Notes under the pieces: generated by a model
The model's input: the letters and a program-made list of their open reading frames with translations, nothing else
Database searches by the model: none
What the model was told of the DNA's origin: nothing
Source: Blautia glucerasea
GTDB lineage: Bacteria > Bacillota > Clostridia > Lachnospirales > Lachnospiraceae
Reading direction: 5' to 3'
Length of the DNA: 64,000 bases
Assembly: GCF_020537505.1 (NCBI RefSeq)
Contig: NZ_JAJBMO010000017.1
Span: 19,918-83,917 of the forward strand
Program-made: the position numbers and the translations under genes
Shown: piece after piece, positions 7,478-16,467 of the stretch
Layout of the letters: every line of letters starts with the position of its first letter
Numbering within the stretch: position 1 is the first letter of the stretch

Positions 7478-10147
7478 ATGTTGACAATCAAAAAAGTATA
7501 CATGGATTACGAAACAGCCCCGGTTGGTGTTTCCCATATGCCCCAGTTTGCCTGGGAGCTTGTAAGCGATAAGAAAAATGTAAAACAGAAATCCTACGAA
7601 CTTCAGATTGCAAAAGACGCTGATTTTACAGATCTGATCTATAACAGCGGAAAAATAGAGTCTGAGGAATCTGCACATGTTTATGCAGAAGGTGCTTCAC
7701 TGGAGAGCGGCAAACGTTATTTTGTCCGCGCAAAAACCAGTGACGGCGAGGAAGAAACTGTCTGGAGCGATACTGCTTCCTTCGTAACTGCCCTTGCAGG
7801 GGAAAATGGAGAGTGGGAGGAAGGCGCACCTGCATGGAAAGCACCTTTTGTATCCGCCGAAACTGACGATTCCTATAAGAGCGTTTCCAAAGGAACCTAT
7901 GTAAGAGGAACCTTTGAAATCAAAAAAGATATAAAAGAAGCCTATGCCTTTACCACAGCCCTTGGCCTGTATCAGTTTTACCTGAATGGCAAAAAAGTTG
8001 GTGAGGACGAGATGACACCGGGATGGACATCCTATAGAAGACATCTCCTCTATCAGACCTATGATGTAACGGAATATCTGCAGAAGGGCATTAACGGCGC
8101 CGGGGCAATGCTGGCTCCAGGCTGGTACAAAGGCGTTATGGGCCTGACAAAAGCCCGCAACAACTATGGCGACCAGACTGCTTTCACCATGGAACTTCTG
8201 ATTCGCTACACCGATGGAACAACAGAATCTGTTTATACGGATCCATCCTGGAAAGGCTGCGATTCACCGGTAGTATTTGCAGAAATCTATGATGGTGAGA
8301 CTTATGATGCAGCCCTTGAGATTCCGGACTGGTCAAAGGCAGAAACTACAAAAGGCGATTGGAAGCCGGTTCAGCTTGTATTCTTTGATACACAGGTTAT
8401 GCGCGCGCAGTACGCTGCAAAGGTTCGTGTAATGGATCGTATTCCTGCAAAACGTATTTTCAAAACACCGGCAGGAGACCGGGTAGTTGATTTTGCCCAG
8501 AATATGGCAGGCCGCATTGAAGTAACTGCCACTGGTAAGCCGGGAGACGTGATCGAGCTCCACTGCTTCGAGGTTCTGGATAAGGATGGAAATGTATATC
8601 TGGACAACCTTCGTGCAGCCAAAGCAACGATGAAATATACTTTTGCAAGGGAAGAGACAGTTACCTGGCATCCGACTTTTACGTACATGGGATTTCAGTA
8701 TGCGCTGATTGTTTCCTATCCAGGCGAGCCGAAAACTGAGAATTTCACAGCCTGCACCCTTCACTCCAACATGGCTTCAAACGGAAGTCTGGAGTGTTCC
8801 AATCCGCTGCTGAACCAGCTTCATCACAACTTCCTGTGGGGCTTAAAGAGCAACTTCCTGGATGTGCCTACAGACTGCCCGCAGCGTGACGAGCGCCTTG
8901 GATGGACTGGCGATGCAGAGATCTTCTGCCGCACAGCCACTTATCTGATGAATACTTACACATTCTATAAAAAATGGCTCCGCGACTTGGAAGTTGACCA
9001 GACACCAGAGGGCGGTGTTCCACACGTTATCCCGAACATTGAGGAGGGACGCACTGATGGAAACTGGCTTCTCCGCCAGGGCCCCCATTCCGCAGCAGCC
9101 TGGGCTGATGCTGCCATCATCAATCCATGGACCATGTACCTGATGTACGGCGACAAAGATATTCTGAAAAAACAGTACAACAGCATGAAGGGCTGGATTG
9201 ATTTCATGCGTGCCCATGCGGTAGATTACATTTGGAATTACAAGCTGCAGTTTGGCGACTGGGTAGCTCTTGACGCAAAGGAGGGCAGCTATTTCGGTGC
9301 AACACCAAATGACCTGACCTGTACTGCCTATTATGCATACTCTACCGGACTTTTTGTCCAGATGGCGAAAGCCCTTGGAAAAGAGAATGTGGCAGCAGAG
9401 TATGAGGAGCTTTATCATAAGATTGTAAAGAAATTCCAGGAGACCTTCTTCGACGCAGAAGGAAATATGACAGCACAGACACAGACCGCACATATTGTGG
9501 CACTGTATTTCCAGCTGACTCCTGAGAAATATATCACAAAAACGGTAGAAGGTCTGAAACGCCTTCTGGACAAAGAAAACGGTCATCTGGTTACCGGATT
9601 TGTGGGAACTCCGTATTTCTGCCATGCCCTCAGCCAGAATCACAGCCTGAAGGAAGCTTACGACCTGCTTCTGAAAGAGGATTTCCCGTCCTGGCTGTAT
9701 CAGGTGAAAAAAGGTGCCACCACGATCTGGGAGCACTGGGATGGAATGAAGGATGACGGAAGTATGTGGAGTGCAGATATGAACTCCTTTAATCATTATG
9801 CTTATGGGGCTATTGGTGAGTGGATGTACCGTGCAATGGCCGGAATTGAAGCTGATCCAGAACATCCGGGCTTTAAACATGCGATACTCTATCCGCGCAT
9901 TGGTGGAAATCTGAAGTACACTGCAGGAAAATATCATAGCATTTATGGTGATGTTGGTGTAAAATGGGAAGTCCAGGGAAAACAGATTACTTTAACTGTT
10001 CAGATTCCGGTAAATACAACAGCAGAGATCCGTCTGGATCAGGCGAAAGCGGTTCTGGAAAGCGATGGACTGACATTTATCAGGGAAGCAGACTATATGG
10101 CTGCTGAAGCAGGAAGCGGTACATACCAGATCGTATTTGAACAGTAA
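7478..10147 (+). CDS. Alpha-L-rhamnosidase, GH78
   Basis: This 889-residue enzyme releases terminal alpha-L-rhamnose from oligosaccharides. The N-terminal beta-sandwich domains (residues 1-400) include the fibronectin-like start LTIKKVYMDYETAPVGV and a carbohydrate-binding-like domain. The (alpha/alpha)6 catalytic barrel begins near 430 with DVPTDCPQRDERLGWTGD, where E472 is the expected general acid, and continues to GATTIWEHWDG, where E752 is the expected base. A C-terminal beta-sandwich follows. There is no signal peptide, so it acts on imported substrate. The ATG at 7478 is preceded by AGAAAGGATT; the frame is open back to 7370 but that part overlaps the hairpin repeats and has no binding site. 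The sensor kinase gene begins 33 bases downstream, so the kinase may share this transcript. Confidence 0.93.
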   Translation: MLTIKKVYMDYETAPVGVSHMPQFAWELVSDKKNVKQKSYELQIAKDADFTDLIYNSGKIESEESAHVYAEGASLESGKRYFVRAKTSDGEEETVWSDTASFVTALAGENGEWEEGAPAWKAPFVSAETDDSYKSVSKGTYVRGTFEIKKDIKEAYAFTTALGLYQFYLNGKKVGEDEMTPGWTSYRRHLLYQTYDVTEYLQKGINGAGAMLAPGWYKGVMGLTKARNNYGDQTAFTMELLIRYTDGTTESVYTDPSWKGCDSPVVFAEIYDGETYDAALEIPDWSKAETTKGDWKPVQLVFFDTQVMRAQYAAKVRVMDRIPAKRIFKTPAGDRVVDFAQNMAGRIEVTATGKPGDVIELHCFEVLDKDGNVYLDNLRAAKATMKYTFAREETVTWHPTFTYMGFQYALIVSYPGEPKTENFTACTLHSNMASNGSLECSNPLLNQLHHNFLWGLKSNFLDVPTDCPQRDERLGWTGDAEIFCRTATYLMNTYTFYKKWLRDLEVDQTPEGGVPHVIPNIEEGRTDGNWLLRQGPHSAAAWADAAIINPWTMYLMYGDKDILKKQYNSMKGWIDFMRAHAVDYIWNYKLQFGDWVALDAKEGSYFGATPNDLTCTAYYAYSTGLFVQMAKALGKENVAAEYEELYHKIVKKFQETFFDAEGNMTAQTQTAHIVALYFQLTPEKYITKTVEGLKRLLDKENGHLVTGFVGTPYFCHALSQNHSLKEAYDLLLKEDFPSWLYQVKKGATTIWEHWDGMKDDGSMWSADMNSFNHYAYGAIGEWMYRAMAGIEADPEHPGFKHAILYPRIGGNLKYTAGKYHSIYGDVGVKWEVQGKQITLTVQIPVNTTAEIRLDQAKAVLESDGLTFIREADYMAAEAGSGTYQIVFEQ

Positions 10148-10180
10148 TCATAATGCAGAATGCGAAAGGGTGATGAGAAT

Positions 10181-11914
10181 ATGGAAAAGAAAAAGGAACC
10201 TTCAGGAATACAGAAAGCGTGGAGACGGCTGAGTATTCAGAATCAGATTTTTTTATCCATGTTTCTTATCACCCTTTTGGGTGTGGGCGTTTTGATGAAT
10301 ATTGTATACAAAACCTCTATTGATGCTATTGAACAGAATTACAGGGCATCTTATCAGTCTACGCTGAAGAATTCCAGCCGCGTTATGGATATGAATCTGA
10401 AGAACATTGTAGACGTAGGCCGAAATTTTCTGAATGATGAAGCTCTTCAGCAGATTCTGGAAAAAGGCAACGAATACGGAGGAAGCAAGTTTGCATCCAC
10501 AGACCGTGAGAAACTTCGTGTGATTGCAAATGAAATGGCAAGTCAGCAGGTGTGGGTGAATTATATAGTATTTACGGATCTTTATGGCCATGTGTATCAG
10601 CTGAACAATGTGAACCAGGGTACTTATGATTTCTATAATTATTATAGTGATAAGGATATTCTGGAAGAAAGCTGGGTGAAACAGGCAAAGGCTGCGCAGG
10701 GAAAGGAAATTTTTTTCCGTGACAGTATTTTAAAAGCAGGAACAAAGAAAGGATTTTCTTATGCGAAATATATGATCAATCCCTCTGATGGACAGGGAAT
10801 GGGCTATATGGTGGTCGGACTGAGCCAGAAGCTGCTGGGAAAATCCTTTGTCATGGGCAATGAAAGCTTTGATTCCAGTAACTTTATGGTTGTAGATGAG
10901 GATGATCAGCTGGTTTATTTTGCGGGAAATGAGGAAAAGGAGAATGCAATTATGCAATCCTATTCGAATCCGGGAGAGAATCATCTGTATCTGTTTTCTT
11001 CTGTCACCAATTCTACTACAGGCTGGCATATTGTAAACGTAGTGGAGAAAAATGAGATCAGTGAAGAGAGCAAAAATATCCGTCTGACCTCGTTTCTGGT
11101 AGCCGGCTGTGTTCTTATAGTGGGTTTTCTCATGGCACGAATCATTTCCAGAACCATTAGCCATCCCCTGAAGCAGCTGGAAAATACCATTGCACAGGTT
11201 GGCGAGGGAGAGCGTCACATTACAGAAGAGTTTGACTACAGTGAAGTTGGCCGGATCGGACGGAAATTCAAGGAAATGGTCAATACGAACCTGGAGCTTT
11301 CCGAGCACCTTATGGCGGTGAAGCTGAATGAACGGGAAGCAGAGCTGCTTTTGCTTCAGTCCCAGATCAATCCCCATTTTCTTTATAATACACTGGATTC
11401 TCTGTACTTTGTTGCGATTATGCATGGGGATGACCAGATGGCAGAAATGGTAGAAGCACTTTCTGATAACTTTAAGCTGGCGCTGAATAATGGAAGCAAA
11501 TATATTAAAGTTGCGGATTCTGTGAAATGGATGCAGGGCTATATGAAGCTTCAGAATATGCGCTATAATAATCGTTTTGAACTGTTCGTGGATATCAGCA
11601 GGGAAATTCTTCAGCGTGAAACGATTACCTTTATTTTTCAGCCATTTATTGAAAACGCCATGTATCACGGCCTGGAGCCGAAGATTGGAAAGGGAAAGAT
11701 TTCCCTTCGCGGCTGGCAGGAGCAGAATAATATGATTTTCACTATTGAAGATGATGGCGTGGGAATTGATGATATGTCCAGACTGGAGAATGGTTATGGA
11801 GTGCGCAATGTAATAGAGCGTATAAAGTTGAATTATGGGGAAAAATACGGTGTAACATTCGAAAGCAGCCCGGGCAATGGAACGAAGGTAACGATTGTGG
11901 TTCCGGTAAGATAA
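10181..11914 (+). CDS. Sensor histidine kinase, YesM type
   Basis: This 577-residue membrane kinase has a first transmembrane helix at about 24-45, an extracellular sensor region to about 300, a second helix at about 304-324, a HAMP linker, and a His_kinase domain with the phospho-acceptor H399 in QSQINPHFLYNTLDSL. The HATPase domain carries the N box FIENAMYHGL and the G box DDGVGI. This layout is typical of kinases that sense extracellular oligosaccharides or the loaded binding protein. The start at 10181 is preceded by GAAAGGG with 10-base spacing; an ATG 21 bases earlier has no binding site. It is followed after 34 bases by its cognate response regulator, and then by a sugar importer, which is the likely regulatory target. 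Confidence 0.92.
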   Translation: MEKKKEPSGIQKAWRRLSIQNQIFLSMFLITLLGVGVLMNIVYKTSIDAIEQNYRASYQSTLKNSSRVMDMNLKNIVDVGRNFLNDEALQQILEKGNEYGGSKFASTDREKLRVIANEMASQQVWVNYIVFTDLYGHVYQLNNVNQGTYDFYNYYSDKDILEESWVKQAKAAQGKEIFFRDSILKAGTKKGFSYAKYMINPSDGQGMGYMVVGLSQKLLGKSFVMGNESFDSSNFMVVDEDDQLVYFAGNEEKENAIMQSYSNPGENHLYLFSSVTNSTTGWHIVNVVEKNEISEESKNIRLTSFLVAGCVLIVGFLMARIISRTISHPLKQLENTIAQVGEGERHITEEFDYSEVGRIGRKFKEMVNTNLELSEHLMAVKLNEREAELLLLQSQINPHFLYNTLDSLYFVAIMHGDDQMAEMVEALSDNFKLALNNGSKYIKVADSVKWMQGYMKLQNMRYNNRFELFVDISREILQRETITFIFQPFIENAMYHGLEPKIGKGKISLRGWQEQNNMIFTIEDDGVGIDDMSRLENGYGVRNVIERIKLNYGEKYGVTFESSPGNGTKVTIVVPVR

Positions 11915-11948
11915 GGGATAGAGAAATGCAGATACAAGGAGGATTTTC

Positions 11949-13022
11949 ATGTATCGCTTAGTGGTAATTGATGATGAATATATAGTTGTGCAGGGAATTA
12001 AGGCTTTAATTTCCCGTCTGAAACTGGATTATGAGGTAGTGGGTGCAGCTTATGACGGAATCCAGGGACTGGAAGTGATCCGAAGTGAGAAACCGGATGT
12101 AGTAATTACGGATATCCGAATTCCGGGGCTGGATGGTCTGTCTGTGATCGAGGCAGCGAAGGAAGAATGTCCGGATACATATTTTATTGTGATCAGCGGC
12201 TATTCTGAATTTGTGTATGCGCAGAGGGCGCTTACTCTTGGAGTAAAAGACTATATTGATAAGCCGGTTACAGCAGATAAACTGAAAAATGCCCTTACCA
12301 GAATTGAAGATGAATGGGCGAAGACTCGTCATGAAGATAATCGTAAGGCACAGGCTAATCGTGAGAAATTTCAGGAATTGGAAAAAATTTTTGAGAGCAG
12401 TGTAAAATGTATTACAGACTGTGATGCTGCAGCATTTCGGGAAGAATGCCGGCAGGCAATCAGATGTCTGCAGGAACTTTACCCGGAGCTGCAGGATTTT
12501 CGCAGGGAATTTTACAAGCATCTCTGTGTGCTCAGCGATGTACTGATCGAAAGCCAGAAGCAGGTGGAACGAGGGTTACTTGTTTCTTTTCAGGAGATGG
12601 CAAAATGTCAGAGCATAGAAGAAGTACAGGCCTATGGGGAAAGCGTTCTGTCTGATATCAGCAAGCATCTGACAGCAGACCAGACCGGAAGCAAACACAG
12701 AGTTATCCTGGAGCTTCTTACTTATCTGGACGAGCATTATGATCAGGATATCGGTCTGAGTGAGCTTGCAGACAGAGCCGGAATGAGCACGGCGTACTTA
12801 AGTGTTCTTTTTAAAACAGAGGTTGGTACATCTTATGTGAAATATCTGACGGATCTTCGCATAAAAAAGGCGAAGAAGCTGCTGCAGGATGGATATAAGG
12901 TTAATGAAGTCAGTGAAATGGTGGGCTATAATAATTACAGATATTTCTGCGATATTTTTAAAAAACACGAGGGCATGACTCCCAATGAGTACAAGGGAAA
13001 TGTGTGGAAAGCAGAAGGATAA
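11949..13022 (+). CDS. AraC-type response regulator, YesN type
   Basis: This 357-residue regulator has an N-terminal receiver domain with the acidic pocket D8-D9 and phospho-acceptor D55 in ITDIRIPGLDGL, with the conserved Lys in DYIDKPV. A linker with helical segments follows, then an AraC double helix-turn-helix at the C-terminus (about 255-350: LSELADRAGMSTAYLSVLFK and VSEMVGYNNYRYFCDIFKK). AAGGAGG lies upstream of the ATG. It pairs with the upstream kinase and probably activates the importer gene that starts at 13316. The gene ends at a hairpin. Confidence 0.93.
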   Translation: MYRLVVIDDEYIVVQGIKALISRLKLDYEVVGAAYDGIQGLEVIRSEKPDVVITDIRIPGLDGLSVIEAAKEECPDTYFIVISGYSEFVYAQRALTLGVKDYIDKPVTADKLKNALTRIEDEWAKTRHEDNRKAQANREKFQELEKIFESSVKCITDCDAAAFREECRQAIRCLQELYPELQDFRREFYKHLCVLSDVLIESQKQVERGLLVSFQEMAKCQSIEEVQAYGESVLSDISKHLTADQTGSKHRVILELLTYLDEHYDQDIGLSELADRAGMSTAYLSVLFKTEVGTSYVKYLTDLRIKKAKKLLQDGYKVNEVSEMVGYNNYRYFCDIFKKHEGMTPNEYKGNVWKAEG

Positions 13023-13037
13023 AAACGGGATTTGCAA

Positions 13038-13071
13038 AATGCACATATTCGGATTTCTGAATATGTGCATT
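13038..13071 (+). terminator. Hairpin after the response regulator
   Basis: The 13-bp perfect stem AATGCACATATTC/GAATATGTGCATT has an 8-base loop and is followed by an AT-rich tail rather than a pure T run. It separates the regulator gene from the strongly expressed importer genes. Confidence 0.65.
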
Positions 13072-13117
13072 CTATATATTTAGCACAATTGAATGCCTGG
13101 GTAAGTAGAATTTTTTA

Positions 13118-13200
13118 TAAAAAACAGTCTAAAAAAACTGTACATTACCCAAAAAATTAGGCACTGGTAAAAAAACAGAACAATGGTATTATATAACCAT
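13118..13200 (+). promoter_or_regulatory. Candidate response-regulator binding region before the importer
   Basis: The gap 13072-13315 holds a direct repeat TAAAAAACAG (13118-13127) and TAAAAAAACAG (13168-13178), about 50 bases or five helical turns apart. A small inverted repeat ACAGT/ACTGT lies between them and ATGGT/ACCAT brackets a TATTATATA stretch at 13183-13200 that could serve as the -10 region. No good -35 is visible, which fits an activator-dependent promoter. The assignment to the upstream AraC-type regulator is inference. Confidence 0.35.
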
Positions 13201-13315
13201 AAGATATTTCCCGGGGATACAAAGAAACAAATTAAACGTGACCGAAAAGTAAATGGCTATCAAGAGTAAATTATAACAAAGTTCAATAATTTTGAAAATT
13301 CTGGAGGAATTTATA

Positions 13316-14620
13316 ATGAAAAAGAGAGCATTAGCTATTTTAATGGCAGCATTAACAGCAAGCACAATGTTTGCAGTTCCTACATTTGCAGCAGATTACT
13401 CAGGAGAGGATCCGCAGCTTGAGAAAAACATCAAAATCCTTACCATCTGGGCAGAAGATAATGACAATGGTATGCTGTTAAACAAAATCTGCGAAGACTA
13501 TCAGAAAAATGTAAACCCGAATTTCACATGGGAATATGAGATGGTTGCTTCTGACAACCTTCAGCAGAAAATTGCTACACTTGCAGCATCCAATGATCTT
13601 CCGGATCTGTTCGCTTACGAAGCAGGTGCTCCGCTTAGCGTTCTCATCGATTCCGGAAAGGTTAAAAATATTACAGAAGCTGTTGACGAGATCGGAACAG
13701 CAGATTATTTAAACAGCGGTGCTGTTGAGCTTCTGAAAGGATTATCCGGAACAGATGATCTTTATGATCTTCCTCTTGGACTGAATGTAGAAGGCTTCTG
13801 GTACAACAAAGCCCTGTTCGAGCAGGCAGGATGCGAGGTTCCTACTACATGGGATGAGTTTGAAGAGGTTCTTCAGAAACTTTCCGATGCGGGTATCCAG
13901 CCTCTTACAACCGGCGGATCTGACAAATGGGGTGCAACCCGTCTGATCAATGCATACGCAGTAAGAACCGCAGGAAACGACATTATGACAAAAGCAGCTG
14001 ACGGCGAAGTTCCTTATACAGATGAGAAACTTGTTGCAGCAGCTGATAAGATTGCAGAGTGGGCAGAGAAAGGATATTTCGGAGAAGGTATCACAACAGT
14101 TGATATGAACACAGCTGGTTCCATGCTGATGAGTGGAAAAGCAGCTATCTTCTACAATGGTTCCTGGTTTACACAGAACCTGACTGATGCTTCCCAGAAC
14201 CCGGCAGGCGAGGACGGAATCGGATTCTTCAACATTCCGGTTGCAGATGAGTCTATCAGCTCCTCTACTTCTTACTCTATGAACTGTGGTAACATCCTTG
14301 CACTTGACAACGATAAATATGATGAAGCTACAGGATGGTTCCTGAAATACTTCATGGAGAACATCGGAAACGTAGCTATGGAAGATCAGGGAACTGTTAA
14401 AGGCTACACATATGATGTTGCAGCAGATGATATGGATAACTACACCAAGCTTGTTCTTGACGAGATTGACAAATCCACAGAAGGATTTGCATGGTGGGAA
14501 GCAAAAATGCCTAGCGAAATCTCCAAGACAGCTCAGGAAAATGTACAGCCTCTGTTAAACGGCGAAATGACTGGCGAAGAATATATGCAGTCCATCCAGG
14601 ATGTATATGACATGCAGTAA
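13316..14620 (+). CDS. Sugar ABC transporter substrate-binding protein
   Basis: This 434-residue extracellular protein belongs to the family 1 solute-binding proteins and should capture an oligosaccharide for the two permeases downstream. It has a signal peptide (residues 1-26, MKKRALAILMAALTASTMFA then VPTFAA) that ends without a lipobox cysteine, unlike most Gram-positive binding proteins. Family features are the WAED-like N-terminal strand, EGFWYNKALFEQAG and TTWDEFEEVLQKL. GGAGGA is centred 10 bases before the ATG at 13316; an upstream ATG at 13292 has no binding site. A hairpin follows the gene and probably raises its expression over the permeases. A close copy lies at 22539. No ATPase is encoded here; a shared MsmK/UgpC-like ATPase is presumably elsewhere. 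Confidence 0.92.
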   Translation: MKKRALAILMAALTASTMFAVPTFAADYSGEDPQLEKNIKILTIWAEDNDNGMLLNKICEDYQKNVNPNFTWEYEMVASDNLQQKIATLAASNDLPDLFAYEAGAPLSVLIDSGKVKNITEAVDEIGTADYLNSGAVELLKGLSGTDDLYDLPLGLNVEGFWYNKALFEQAGCEVPTTWDEFEEVLQKLSDAGIQPLTTGGSDKWGATRLINAYAVRTAGNDIMTKAADGEVPYTDEKLVAAADKIAEWAEKGYFGEGITTVDMNTAGSMLMSGKAAIFYNGSWFTQNLTDASQNPAGEDGIGFFNIPVADESISSSTSYSMNCGNILALDNDKYDEATGWFLKYFMENIGNVAMEDQGTVKGYTYDVAADDMDNYTKLVLDEIDKSTEGFAWWEAKMPSEISKTAQENVQPLLNGEMTGEEYMQSIQDVYDMQ

Positions 14621-14657
14621 GTAACAGCTTTGGCAATATAAGCTTTGAACTTCAAAT

Positions 14658-14689
14658 GGGAGTGTTTGCCAGCAGACACTCCCGTTTTT
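14658..14689 (+). terminator. Hairpin between binding protein and permease
   Basis: The stem GGGAGTGT/ACACTCCC (14658-14665 with 14676-14683) is followed by TTTTT. Its position inside the importer operon suggests partial termination that keeps the binding protein in excess over the permeases. Confidence 0.75.
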
Positions 14690-14742
14690 GTTGAAAAAAT
14701 TCGAAATTTTAATGGTTTTTGACACAGAAAGGAAGGAATTTT

Positions 14743-15621
14743 ATGAACAAGGTATTAGGTAATAAGAAAGCGATATCCCTTTTCGTAGTTCCGGCACTGA
14801 TTATTTACACCATTATTGTAATGGTACCGGTTATCTGGTCGTTGTATTATTCATTCTTCAGCGGCAGCCCGGGACTTCAGTGGGAATTTGCCGGATTTGA
14901 CAATTATGCAAGACTTTTCAGAGACAAGAACTTTTTGAATGCATTGACAGTAAACTGTAAATATGTATTGGTAGTAACCGTTGGTCAGGTTGGAATGGGA
15001 CTTTTACTTTCCCTGATGTTTAAATTCTGGCTGAGAAGATGCAAAACTATCGTAAGAACTCTGGTTTTCTTCCCGGTAGTACTTCCTACTGTTGCAGTAG
15101 GTCAGCTGTTTGCAAAGATCTATGAGATTCAGCCAAACTATGGTCTGTTAAACTCATTGCTTGACTCTCTTGGTTTTACGAACCTTGTTCAGCCATGGAT
15201 CGGTCAGTCCAGCACAGCTCTCTGGGCATTGTGCGTAATGGATATCTGGGTAGCCATGGGATTCTATTCCGTAATTTTCTATGGAGCACTCCTTGATATC
15301 TCTGATGATGTCCTGGAAGCAGCCAGAATCGACGGCTGCGGTGGATGGCAGTTATTTAAAAACATTCTTCTTCCGCTTCTTCGTCCGATGGTAATTACCA
15401 GCCTTGTATTCAGCTTCTCCGGAACTGTAAAAATGTTCGAGTCTGCTATGGCTCTTACAAAGGGCGGACCTGGAAGTGCAACAAAATCACTGTCCATGTA
15501 TATGTATGACGTTGCATTTACTTATAATAAGGTTGGTTACGCCAGCGTTATCGCAATCGTGATCTTCCTGATCTGTGTAGTTGGATCTCTTGTTATCAAC
15601 AGATTTGATGTGAAAGACTGA
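14743..15621 (+). CDS. Sugar ABC transporter permease, MalF-like
   Basis: This 292-residue integral membrane protein has about six transmembrane helices and the ATPase-contacting EAA loop (DVLEAARIDGCGGWQLFKNI followed by LP). It forms the first half of the transmembrane channel for the substrate delivered by the upstream binding protein. The ATG at 14743 is preceded by AAAGGAAGG. The second permease follows after 14 bases. Confidence 0.93.
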   Translation: MNKVLGNKKAISLFVVPALIIYTIIVMVPVIWSLYYSFFSGSPGLQWEFAGFDNYARLFRDKNFLNALTVNCKYVLVVTVGQVGMGLLLSLMFKFWLRRCKTIVRTLVFFPVVLPTVAVGQLFAKIYEIQPNYGLLNSLLDSLGFTNLVQPWIGQSSTALWALCVMDIWVAMGFYSVIFYGALLDISDDVLEAARIDGCGGWQLFKNILLPLLRPMVITSLVFSFSGTVKMFESAMALTKGGPGSATKSLSMYMYDVAFTYNKVGYASVIAIVIFLICVVGSLVINRFDVKD

Positions 15622-15635
15622 AAGGAGGAAATATT

Positions 15636-16463
15636 ATGAAAAAAGTAAAAGCAGCTTTTCGAGGAATTGTAATTTTCCTTCTTTGCGTAATTGAGATCTA
15701 TCCGTTATTCTGGATGCTTACTGCATCCTTCAAGAAACAGGCTGAGTGGAGTGAGAAGCCAGCTTATGCGTTAAATGATGGCTTTTATTTTCAAAACTAC
15801 TCTGATGCATGGACGAGAGGACATATGTCCACCTTCTTTAAGAACAGTTTGATCACTACATTAGTAGCACTTGTATTTATTGTATTTTTCTCAGTAACTG
15901 TAGGATTTGCTGTAACAAAGATGAAATGGAAATTCAGAAATGCAGTTGCACAGTATTTCCGTTTCGGTATCATGATTCCGGTAGCAATTGCTTTGATCCC
16001 GCTGTTCCAGATTTACAGCAGATCAAACCTGTTAAATACCAGAATATGTCTGATCATTACGTACATAGCATTCGGTTTGTCGTTGTCCATTTATCTGGTT
16101 CAGGGATATCTTCGTTCCTTCCCGGATGATATTATGGAGGCAGCTGTTATTGATGGCTGCGGTATTTACAGACTGATGTGGCATATTGTAACACCACTTA
16201 TGAAGAACTCTATTGTAACCGTACTGGTTCTTCAGTTCTTCTTCAAATGGAACGACCTTCTGTTTTCCATGACATTCATCAGTGATTCTGCACTGAAGAC
16301 TGTTCAGACAGGACTTCTGTACTTCTCTGATGAGTTTGGATCCAAGAACTGGGGTGCAATCTTCGCCTCTGTATCCATGAGTGTATTCCCACTTCTGATT
16401 CTGTACATGGCACTGAATAAGAAACTGATGGAAGGTATGACAGCCGGAGCTGTAAAGGGTTGA
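15636..16463 (+). CDS. Sugar ABC transporter permease, MalG-like
   Basis: This 275-residue protein has about six transmembrane helices and the EAA loop DIMEAAVIDGCGIYRLMWHI. It is the second channel subunit of the importer. The C-terminus ends in the family-typical MEGMTAGAVKG. AAAGGAGG precedes the start, and the hydrolase gene follows after only 4 bases, so the three genes form one transcription unit. Confidence 0.93.
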   Translation: MKKVKAAFRGIVIFLLCVIEIYPLFWMLTASFKKQAEWSEKPAYALNDGFYFQNYSDAWTRGHMSTFFKNSLITTLVALVFIVFFSVTVGFAVTKMKWKFRNAVAQYFRFGIMIPVAIALIPLFQIYSRSNLLNTRICLIITYIAFGLSLSIYLVQGYLRSFPDDIMEAAVIDGCGIYRLMWHIVTPLMKNSIVTVLVLQFFFKWNDLLFSMTFISDSALKTVQTGLLYFSDEFGSKNWGAIFASVSMSVFPLLILYMALNKKLMEGMTAGAVKG

Positions 16464-16467
16464 TTTT

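Noticed and set aside
8843-9937. A 364-codon minus-strand frame inside the GH78 gene
   Set aside because: It covers the catalytic region of the rhamnosidase in antisense and has no recognisable features.
10730-11950. A 406-codon minus-strand frame under the first histidine kinase
   Set aside because: It is fully antisense to a clear kinase with all motifs and encodes an unrecognisable protein.
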